The notes beneath the pieces are model-generated. The model worked only from the letters and a program-made list of their open reading frames with translations, was not told where the DNA came from and did no database searches. Made by a program: the position numbers and the translations under genes. This document shows, piece by piece, positions 8,385 to 14,710 of a DNA stretch of 34,407 nucleotides (positions are counted from its first letter, which is position 1; every line of letters begins with the position of its first letter). The stretch is from Flammeovirgaceae bacterium BBD 1991-12 (GTDB lineage: Bacteria > Bacteroidota > Bacteroidia > Cytophagales > Cyclobacteriaceae): assembly GCA_001657315.1 (NCBI GenBank), contig LYSV01000064.1:1-34407 (forward strand), read 5' to 3'.

Positions 8385-9572
8385 CTAATAGGCTCCCTCA
8401 TACATTTCCAATGTTCCGATGTGCTCATCGATCATATCACCCAGTCCCTTACCCTCTCCATTAACAAGGTAATTTACACCCATAGTGCCGAAATCAGCTA
8501 TAAACCAAATTCCCGCTACAATGGCGCCTACTCCGGTGGTAGATGCTCCCAGCATAGCAGCGTTGATAGCGTGCGAAGGTTTTAGCTCACCTGAAAGTGC
8601 CACATCCGCCACGATCAGTACTCCACCTGCTTTGGTGAGTCTGCCTGCCCACTTCCTTGCACCTTTCACAGAATTTACCTGCTGATTTCTCCAATGTCTG
8701 GCGCCGGGATTATTCCAGCGTTTGGTTTGCCATCTCCATGCTGTTCCTCTTCCTTTGGTTTGGTGCCATACTTCGTTCCACTTGTAATATTTTCCTCCAT
8801 AAACAAGGTAGGTGGACATACCTCCTACTGAGGTATTCACTCCCCACATGGAATAGTCCAGAACCGTGCCCACACTCTGCCAGTCAAAGTGAGTGTTTTC
8901 ATCATCGTGTCCGAAACTAAAAGGCCCGGGTTCTGCCGGCCCTATGAACGGACCCTCACCCGTGAATTCTTCAGGACCAAACTCAGGATGGGTAAATACG
9001 GGTGGTGGCATGGAATAGGGTGGGTCTCCGTATTGTCCAAGGTTCCTGGCCAGATCGGTCAGACTGTCAGGGTCACATTGAATGATGATATCGGCGGTAT
9101 AGGGTCGGGACTGAGAACTCTCCTGTGTGGGAGTATCCTGCTTAATTTTTACCCTGGTACCTATGGGGATTTTACGTTCATCCAGCTCCTTCAGCTCAGG
9201 ATTCCAGTCATAGAGCTGATCTAAAGTGACACCCTGTTTTCTGGCAATCTTCCAAAGGCTATCACCCGGTTTCATCTCATGGACCGATCCAACGGCCGAA
9301 AACAATCCGGATTCAAAAGACATAGAGGGTGAGGTAACGCGGCATTGCGGACCCAGTTGTGACTGTATGATCTGGGTGGTAAGGCCACAGCCCTGGAGTA
9401 GTGCTGGTATTTCAGTACCGAGAAGTGACAGCTCAAATTCAAGGTGTGTGCGTAAGGTCTCCTCCGGATTGAGGTGAGGATCCTGCTGAAGAGCCTCAAG
9501 CGCCCGTAGCTGGGCTCTTTGTACAGCCCTGCGATAGGTCACCTCCAATTGAAAAAGACCGGGATGTTCCAT
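8385..9572 (-). CDS. LysM-domain protein, candidate Hcp-linked T6SS effector
   Basis: The 395-residue protein has a mosaic build. Residues 1-95 are a helical N-terminal region I do not recognise. Residues 98-144 form a clear LysM domain (HEMKPGDSLWKIA, LYDWNPEL, IPIGTRVKI). A Pro/Gly/Phe-rich linker follows at about 183-217. The C-terminal region has a Trp/Lys/Arg-rich basic stretch (about 260-310) and then Gly/Ala-rich hydrophobic segments (about 315-327 and 334-362). There is no signal peptide. Its ATG lies three bases after the hcp stop, and a small unknown gene follows, so hcp, effector and immunity gene appear co-translated. LysM could bind peptidoglycan or act as a spike or baseplate adaptor, as in phage gp53. 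The hydrophobic C-terminus may act on membranes. An effector role is inference from context; a structural role is the main alternative. Confidence 0.75.
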   Translation of the reverse strand: MEHPGLFQLEVTYRRAVQRAQLRALEALQQDPHLNPEETLRTHLEFELSLLGTEIPALLQGCGLTTQIIQSQLGPQCRVTSPSMSFESGLFSAVGSVHEMKPGDSLWKIARKQGVTLDQLYDWNPELKELDERKIPIGTRVKIKQDTPTQESSQSRPYTADIIIQCDPDSLTDLARNLGQYGDPPYSMPPPVFTHPEFGPEEFTGEGPFIGPAEPGPFSFGHDDENTHFDWQSVGTVLDYSMWGVNTSVGGMSTYLVYGGKYYKWNEVWHQTKGRGTAWRWQTKRWNNPGARHWRNQQVNSVKGARKWAGRLTKAGGVLIVADVALSGELKPSHAINAAMLGASTTGVGAIVAGIWFIADFGTMGVNYLVNGEGKGLGDMIDEHIGTLEMYEGAY

Positions 9573-9575
9573 ACA

Positions 9576-9959
9576 CTACCAGGGGTTTTTATGGGTCATT
9601 CGTGAGGTTGAGATCTCCTCTGCGCTCAGTGTAAAGGCCATCACCATGGGTTGATTGTCACGCGCGTGAAATTCCTCACTGAACTGGATGCAATGGGCAT
9701 TTTTAAAACTGAGCTTACGCATGGCACTGGTCGTATCCTGCCGCTTGAAGATCACCTCGCCGCTTTTTGTCATATCATTCGATGCTGCCCAGGTATGGAT
9801 ATCCTCGTTTTCGGAAGATTCTACCACCATGTGGATAATGCCCCCCTTCACGATTGTATTGATCCGGTTACTGCTATCCACTCCCTGGTTCAGTTGGTAT
9901 TTTATCTGGAGAACAGTCAATTCCTCATCGTCAAGTTTTAGTTTTGCTATTGCTGCCAT
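9576..9959 (-). CDS. tssD: T6SS tube protein TssD (Hcp), Bacteroidota type
   Basis: This 127-residue protein matches the Bacteroidota Hcp form. It starts MAAIAKLKLDDEE, has the beta-rich pattern of ring-forming tube subunits, and contains GEVIFKRQD in the middle and FSEEFHARDNQPM near the end, with the usual ISTSRMTHKNPW-type tail. Hcp hexamers stack into the inner tube that is fired through the contracting sheath, and they can carry effectors inside the ring. The gene lies 30 bases after tssN and three bases before the LysM gene on the minus strand. That placement suggests the LysM protein is an Hcp cargo or partner. It is the only hcp copy in the window. The assignment is strong by sequence and context. 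Confidence 0.93.
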   Translation of the reverse strand: MAAIAKLKLDDEELTVLQIKYQLNQGVDSSNRINTIVKGGIIHMVVESSENEDIHTWAASNDMTKSGEVIFKRQDTTSAMRKLSFKNAHCIQFSEEFHARDNQPMVMAFTLSAEEISTSRMTHKNPW

Positions 9960-9989
9960 CGGATTGTTGTTTTGGTTAGCTGTCTAAAT

Positions 9990-10859
9990 TCACTTCACTA
10001 TGGCCCTTTTAAGGTTGGTATCTACCCGCTGGCAGATCACCACATCATTTTCCCTGATGCCGTTACGGTCTACGGTAAATTCCGGGTCTACATGCCGTGA
10101 CCAACCGAAAAAACGCGGCTTGTAGTAGAATACCCAGCCCTCACCGCTGTCATCTCCCCGGAAAAATTCGATCTTACTCTCCGGGTGGCTTGCATTGTAA
10201 TCGTTTATAAAATGATAGAAAAATGTACCAAAATGCATGGCCTCAGGAGCCTTCACCCGGAAATGTGTCATATCGCCACTCTCCGGCGTTTTCCTGAAGT
10301 GTAAACTGATAACGTACGGATTACGCAGGTCAGTTTCCACCGGATCCCTGAGTTTTCGAAGGGGGTAATGCCACGTTTTGAATACCGGTACGGGGATCAT
10401 CAGGGCGTGTACAAATGTTTCCCATACGAGGAATGGGATCAGAAAGGGTATGGAAGCTGACAGGAAAATGTAGTAAAAATCAAGGGTGCCAACCAGGCTG
10501 ATCACCCATGAAAAAGCAAAGACCCCTATGAATCCTGCTGCAATCGTAAATAAAAGCTTATACCAGAAATGCCGCTCTTCAGGCCAGTCGAAATACTTAT
10601 CCATAGCCCACTGATGTACAACGCCAGCCAGCAGAAAAATAAGCTGCATGGTGATGAATTTTGAGAGGGGCAGTGTGCTTATTACCCATTTGTAGGTGAT
10701 CAGCCCGGTCAGTCCAAACACCAGCACCACACAAAGCAGGTAAAGCAGTCCCTTTTTCCGGTCTTTGGTGAAAATTCTTTTGATCCTACCCACAAAGGAG
10801 AGTATTATTCCTCCTATGATGAACATGATCAACCCGGATTTCATAACCATTGGATTCAT
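9990..10859 (-). CDS. tssN: T6SS subtype iii membrane protein TssN
   Basis: The 289-residue protein has five hydrophobic segments in its first half (about residues 8-24, 37-58, 68-85, 101-123 and 127-148) and then a soluble domain of about 140 residues. The soluble part has the stretches PVPVFKTWHYP and GWVFYYKPRFFGW. This architecture and the position next to hcp match TssN, a Bacteroidota-specific component thought to be part of the membrane complex that replaces TssJLM in subtype iii systems. Unlike the other genes of this arm, it is preceded by a 285-base gap, so it may start its own transcript with hcp and the LysM pair. Its biochemical role in the family is not well established. Confidence 0.88.
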   Translation of the reverse strand: MNPMVMKSGLIMFIIGGIILSFVGRIKRIFTKDRKKGLLYLLCVVLVFGLTGLITYKWVISTLPLSKFITMQLIFLLAGVVHQWAMDKYFDWPEERHFWYKLLFTIAAGFIGVFAFSWVISLVGTLDFYYIFLSASIPFLIPFLVWETFVHALMIPVPVFKTWHYPLRKLRDPVETDLRNPYVISLHFRKTPESGDMTHFRVKAPEAMHFGTFFYHFINDYNASHPESKIEFFRGDDSGEGWVFYYKPRFFGWSRHVDPEFTVDRNGIRENDVVICQRVDTNLKRAIVK

Positions 10860-11012
10860 AGATAAGTTATTTATTGTCAGGCATTTACAAAAACTTTTAT
10901 TAATTACATATGATTATAAAAATATGCAATTTTTACTTTATGTACTATCTATTGTTGTTGCGCTTTATGTGAACAGTACATATTTTCGTTGAGTTGCTCT
11001 CCTGACTGTTGG

Positions 11013-11025
11013 TCGTACGGTACGA
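11013..11025. promoter_or_regulatory. Perfect palindrome in the tssG-tssN gap
   Basis: TCGTAC-G-GTACGA is a perfect 6-1-6 inverted repeat, immediately followed by a second short palindrome (AACGTT, 11025-11030). It lies about 155 bases upstream of the tssN start in a gap that is otherwise AT-rich near tssN. It could be an operator, but no regulator is known. Confidence 0.4.
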
Positions 11026-11038
11026 ACGTTAAAGTTCC

Positions 11039-11078
11039 TTTTGGTCCGGTGAATGGATTTTAATTGATCCGGCCAAAA
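11039..11078. terminator. Possible hairpin downstream of tssG
   Basis: TTTTGG-T-CCGG (11039-11049) can pair with CCGG-CCAAAA (11069-11078), giving a ten-pair stem with one bulged base and a 19-base loop. It lies about 65 bases past the tssG stop. There is no long T-run on either strand, so termination is uncertain; an attenuator or mRNA-stabilising stem is equally possible. Confidence 0.3.
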
Positions 11079-11144
11079 AGCTGCACTTTCTCATTCGGGC
11101 CTTCAATGGATCGGGATGGAAAGCTCCATGGAACAGAAGCTTCT

Positions 11145-12065
11145 TCATAATTGCAGGGCATATTCCAGTACGCCCATACTTTCAGGAGTGGGACGATAGG
11201 AGCGATCACACAGTACCTTCGTTTCTGCATCAATATGGAAAGGTATAAAATAGCCGTAGAATACATTGATAAATCTTAACCCCTGACCACCTGGCAGGAA
11301 GTGAGCCAGATCGCTGTTTTCAAGAGGGCCTATGGTAAATGTAACTACAGGATGAGGCTCCGTGGCGTCACCGGCGATCAGGCTGCTTCCCAGGCCTGCT
11401 ACACCAACCTTACTTGCACCGTCCGGTCTTTTGGACCTTTTGTAATCGATCTGAAAGCTCACCTTTTCGTTCAGGGTGTAGGCCAATGCACGGCTTACCT
11501 CTTTCATATTGCCTGCCAGCTGATGGGCCATAGGCAATATCCGTATCAGGCGTATGGTGAGCTCTCTTGGAAGGTGGCGGTCAATTTTCCAGAAGGAAAG
11601 TAAAAAGTCATTGAACAGGTGTCTGAATTTGTACAAAAGCTGCCTTTCCTTCAGCTCGAGGTTTACCCGCTGCCGGAAGAATTCGTTTTCTATGGGTTGG
11701 AAAAATTTCCGTGCCTCCTGTTCTTGCTTTTTCCTGCCCTTGTATTCATCGGCAAGTGTTTTTACAGACTTTTTACCGGGCAGCTCTTCGGCTGGCTGAT
11801 GAAAAAGCCCTTCAGGAAGGGCGTCATATATACCATTGCGCGACAGGATCAGTTCCAGCACCTTCTCGAATCCGTCATGACTTCTGACCTCTGCCGAAAG
11901 AATGTCTTTACGTATCGGCCGGAAGAATGCTCCTTCATACTTCACCTGCAGATGATCCGTGTCTATGTTGTTTTCAACCAGATCGGCAACGACTGTTTCG
12001 GCACGCAGGTCCGCTGTCAGCTCTTTTATTGCCTGTATGATCTCTTCCAGATTATCCTTGTCCAT
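11145..12065 (-). CDS. tssG: T6SS baseplate subunit TssG
   Basis: The 306-residue protein sits in the expected place and resembles the TssG family. It has an N-terminal helical part, an early VKYEGAFFRPIR stretch, LSRNGIYDALPEGLF at about residues 92-106, and a C-terminal region (GPLENSDLAHFLPGG, FINVFYGYFIP, then MGVLEYALQL at the end) similar in pattern to TssG tails. TssG joins TssF to form baseplate wedges with TssE and TssK. The size fits subtype iii TssG. It follows the NlpC/P60 lipoprotein gene by 30 bases. It is unusual for tssG to be in a different arm from its partner tssF. The family is divergent, so recognition rests on sequence pattern plus context. Confidence 0.85.
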   Translation of the reverse strand: MDKDNLEEIIQAIKELTADLRAETVVADLVENNIDTDHLQVKYEGAFFRPIRKDILSAEVRSHDGFEKVLELILSRNGIYDALPEGLFHQPAEELPGKKSVKTLADEYKGRKKQEQEARKFFQPIENEFFRQRVNLELKERQLLYKFRHLFNDFLLSFWKIDRHLPRELTIRLIRILPMAHQLAGNMKEVSRALAYTLNEKVSFQIDYKRSKRPDGASKVGVAGLGSSLIAGDATEPHPVVTFTIGPLENSDLAHFLPGGQGLRFINVFYGYFIPFHIDAETKVLCDRSYRPTPESMGVLEYALQL

Positions 12066-12095
12066 ATTTTCTGAATTCAGCCGTTCATTGATCTC

Positions 12096-12692
12096 TTATT
12101 GCTTTACCTTGCCTGCAGCCATGAAGGCCCTGTCCCAGAAGGGCTCGGTCAACCGGCTTATTTGAACACCGTTTTCACCACGGGCGGATTTCCGTATGGT
12201 GGAGTGTACAAAATGATTGTTTTTCAGATAGATACCCACATGAGTAACCTTATTCCGGCCAGGAAGTTTGAAGAACAGAAGGTCTCCCTCCCTGATGTAC
12301 TGTCTACCTTTAAAAAGGTAAATATCCCGTGAGTTGAACTGGGATTCAGCCGTTCTGGGCAGTAGGGAGTTGTATACGCTGTGATACAGTTTCTGTGCAA
12401 AATAGGAGCAATCGATGGCCAGGCTGTCTTCACCACCATAACGGTAGGGAGTGCCCAGCCATTTATCTACGAAGGAATACAGCTTTTCATTGTTCACGCT
12501 GTCTTCGGGTACACCCAGCACACGGGCATACTTTTTTTCAACAGACGATTTAGGCTTCTTACCGGTGTCCACCAGGATCGTGCGGGTCACAGGTGGCTTG
12601 CCGGCCGTTCCGCAGGCTGCCATGGACATTGCAAATCCCATAGTAATGATCACTATAATTTTCTGATTTTTACGGGATTTCATCCGGTACAC
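12096..12692 (-). CDS. NlpC/P60-family lipoprotein within the T6SS operon
   Basis: The 198-residue protein begins with a signal peptide and a lipobox (SMAAC, Cys27), so it is predicted to be a lipoprotein. The rest is an NlpC/P60 cysteine peptidase domain: YRYGGEDSLAIDCSYF with catalytic Cys95, His151 in VTHVGIYL, and a third polar residue His163 in FVHS. Such enzymes cleave cell-wall peptides, usually at D-Glu-meso-DAP bonds. Its place between tssC and tssG suggests it opens the peptidoglycan so that the machine can assemble. It could also fill the slot of the lipoprotein TssQ, which I do not find. An in-frame ATG three codons after the first is an alternative start. Family call firm; T6SS role inferred. 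Confidence 0.88.
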   Translation of the reverse strand: MYRMKSRKNQKIIVIITMGFAMSMAACGTAGKPPVTRTILVDTGKKPKSSVEKKYARVLGVPEDSVNNEKLYSFVDKWLGTPYRYGGEDSLAIDCSYFAQKLYHSVYNSLLPRTAESQFNSRDIYLFKGRQYIREGDLLFFKLPGRNKVTHVGIYLKNNHFVHSTIRKSARGENGVQISRLTEPFWDRAFMAAGKVKQ

Positions 12693-12760
12693 AAAAGTGA
12701 CTATTAGTGATGGTTTACGTCAGCCCTCTACTATCATTCAACCCAGAACGAACCAAACGT

Positions 12761-12802
12761 CCAATCAACTATCCACTATCAATCAACAGCCATCCGCCAT
12801 CT
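12761..12802. repeat. Short degenerate heptamer tract downstream of tssC
   Basis: Six consecutive 7-base units (CCAATCA, ACTATCC, ACTATCA, ATCAACA, GCCATCC, GCCATCT) fill the end of the gap between tssC and the NlpC/P60 gene and run into the tssC stop codon. The composition resembles the 2926-3058 tract. The match is loose. Confidence 0.45.
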
Positions 12803-14144
12803 AGCTTTGCTCGTATTCAGTGTCCCATTCCGTACCGTCATCACCTTTTTGCCCGTCCAGCTTAATCATAAAGTTCTTGGCCGGGAAATAAGGTCTCATG
12901 TGAATGTCCAGATATATACGATCTTTCTGTACCGGGTCCTGCTCGAACCTTTTGATATCAAAGCTTTCGATCAGCCGGTCAGGGCCCGTTACGCCGTCCA
13001 GGAACCGGATGATCTGGCCAATGAGCTCCTTTTTCATTTTGGAATTGAAATTTTCAAAGGCCCTGCGGTTCAGAAAGTCCATAAGTACCTTGGTCACATA
13101 GTCGAAGACCCGTACTACAGAGTAGGTCTGCAACCCGAGATTATCGCCATTGAACAGGGTTTTGGCAGAGAATGCCATCACTTTACCGTATTCGTTGACC
13201 ATGGGCACCAGACCCAGCTTCTCCAGGCTGGCAATTTCACTTTTCTTCAGGTCAAAGCGAACGGCATCCACCTCGTTGATCCCGCCATATTTTTTTCCGG
13301 CAGTAACTTGAGACATCAGGGTTTTGTAGATCTTGCCGGCCAGTGCAGCAGCAGGAGGTACAAAGAGGTCTTCTTCTTCTCCTACCTCTTCCACTTTGCC
13401 TCGTCCAACGAGCCAGTTGCAGGTCATGATCACATTGGAACGGAAAATATCACCTCCCGTAAGATTGGCGGATTCGAACATCTCCATTACATCATCCGGC
13501 TCGTCAAGATGCTCGAAATCGGTAACGAGCATTACCTTGTTCTCGTGGGCGATCTTTGCCCATTTTTCCAATACCTTATTGGAACCGAGATAGCCTGGAA
13601 CGATCAATATACCGTAGTTATCCCTCAGGTCCAGCCGGTCATAATTGGCCTTGAGCTCCTCGGCTACAGCATCAATGAAACGGGTGTTGTCCAGGTCACG
13701 TACCTGGTCAGGCTCGGCATTGAGTATGGTCACGTTCTTTATTTTGTCGGATTCGGTGTTTTTAAAGAACAGCGCCATGGAACGATAGGACTTTTCCAGT
13801 TCCCGGGTATCATCCAGAGCTTGGTTCAGGTTTTTGGCCAATGAATGATCAGCATTTGAAGCGCCTTCATTGGCCTTGTTGATCATCTCACTGATATCAT
13901 CGGAGCTGCCGAGTACGTCAGCCCATATTTCCAGTGTCTTTTTGAGTACGGCCCGTTCCGTATCTTTATCTTCTTCGGACAGAAATATCTTTTTTCTGGC
14001 CTTTCGTTCCGGATTCAGGTTTTGTGCCCCTTCTATGGAGCCCTCCAAAAGATCAAAACCTCCGAACTTGACCAGTTTGTCTGTACTTTCCTGTACATCC
14101 TTTTCCTTATGCGCTATTTCCTGCTCCTTTGCTGTTTGTGCCAT
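12801..14144 (-). CDS. tssC: T6SS contractile sheath large subunit TssC
   Basis: The 447-residue protein matches TssC (VipB), the larger sheath subunit. A charged helical N-terminal region (1-130) is followed by the conserved core: NVTILNAEPDQV, YGILIVPGYLGS at about residues 176-187, an acidic VEEVGEEEDLF stretch, and a C-terminal segment with RPYFPAKNFMIKLDG. TssB and TssC form the sheath whose contraction drives the Hcp tube; TssH then disassembles it. Length fits the family. The gene follows tssB by 31 bases on the minus strand. A long open frame on the other strand (12807-13844) is a shadow of this gene. Confidence 0.95.
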   Translation of the reverse strand: MAQTAKEQEIAHKEKDVQESTDKLVKFGGFDLLEGSIEGAQNLNPERKARKKIFLSEEDKDTERAVLKKTLEIWADVLGSSDDISEMINKANEGASNADHSLAKNLNQALDDTRELEKSYRSMALFFKNTESDKIKNVTILNAEPDQVRDLDNTRFIDAVAEELKANYDRLDLRDNYGILIVPGYLGSNKVLEKWAKIAHENKVMLVTDFEHLDEPDDVMEMFESANLTGGDIFRSNVIMTCNWLVGRGKVEEVGEEEDLFVPPAAALAGKIYKTLMSQVTAGKKYGGINEVDAVRFDLKKSEIASLEKLGLVPMVNEYGKVMAFSAKTLFNGDNLGLQTYSVVRVFDYVTKVLMDFLNRRAFENFNSKMKKELIGQIIRFLDGVTGPDRLIESFDIKRFEQDPVQKDRIYLDIHMRPYFPAKNFMIKLDGQKGDDGTEWDTEYEQS

Positions 14145-14175
14145 GGTGTGAAAAGTAAGGTGTCTTTTTTAGAGA

Positions 14176-14616
14176 TTAATCCAATTCCCGGATCATGGAT
14201 TTAATGGCTTTGATCAATGCCTTTTTTGCCTCCGGATCTGTCAGGGCAGCCCTCATGATCTTATTGGTTTTGAGCTGCTTTATTACCTTTTGGTATTGCT
14301 CCTTCTCGGTGTGCAGGTCCCTCAGAAAGTTACTCTGACGGGTGATACCCTGCTCACCAAAATCACCCAGATCATTAAACTGTAACGTTTCCTTGACCGT
14401 TTTTCCCTTGGCGTCCTCAAAATCGAGGTCGACCTTAGGTTTAAAATGATCAAATACCTGTTCTACAGTTTTTAGGCCCTCCACAAATTCAGGTTTCACT
14501 GGTGTATCGGCAGTGAGTTTTTCTACGAGAAGTGTCTTGTTCTGAGGTATTTCCTGTATGGCCTCATTTGCATCCTGTTTGACCTCCGTGCCTCCTAGTC
14601 CGTATGTCGTGCTCAT
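14176..14616 (-). CDS. tssB: T6SS contractile sheath small subunit TssB
   Basis: The 146-residue protein matches TssB (VipA), the small sheath subunit. The middle holds VDLDFEDAKGKTVKETLQFNDLGDF (given here as the region at about residues 77-101), and the C-terminal helix region ends LIKAIKSMIRELD, as in the Bacteroidota form. It pairs with TssC to build the sheath. The start is preceded by an AT-rich leader with an AATATT-TTA-AATATT palindrome and no Shine-Dalgarno site, which is common for highly translated Bacteroidota genes. It lies 94 bases after tssH, so a secondary promoter for the sheath genes is possible, though none is recognisable. Confidence 0.94.
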   Translation of the reverse strand: MSTTYGLGGTEVKQDANEAIQEIPQNKTLLVEKLTADTPVKPEFVEGLKTVEQVFDHFKPKVDLDFEDAKGKTVKETLQFNDLGDFGEQGITRQSNFLRDLHTEKEQYQKVIKQLKTNKIMRAALTDPEAKKALIKAIKSMIRELD

Positions 14617-14621
14617 GGTTA

Positions 14622-14636
14622 AATATTTTAAATATT
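14622..14636. promoter_or_regulatory. AT-rich palindromic leader before tssB
   Basis: AATATT-TTA-AATATT lies five bases upstream of the tssB start, on the leader side of the 94-base tssH-tssB gap. It may keep the ribosome entry site open or bind a regulator. It could also be chance in AT-rich DNA. Confidence 0.3.
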
Positions 14637-14710
14637 AAAGATAGTCAAAATGAATTAATCGTTGTTATTGATGGATTTATTTCAATTATTATGTATTAAA
14701 TATTTATGTA

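Noticed and set aside
11060-11266. Open frame overlapping the tssG end and running into the gap, considered as a frameshifted tssG extension
   Set aside because: The annotated tssG frame already ends with a TssG-like tail (MGVLEYALQL), so no missing C-terminus needs explaining.
12807-13844. 345-residue open frame on the plus strand
   Set aside because: It lies entirely opposite tssC, whose protein is clearly recognisable, and its own translation shows no domain or plausible composition. It is a shadow frame.
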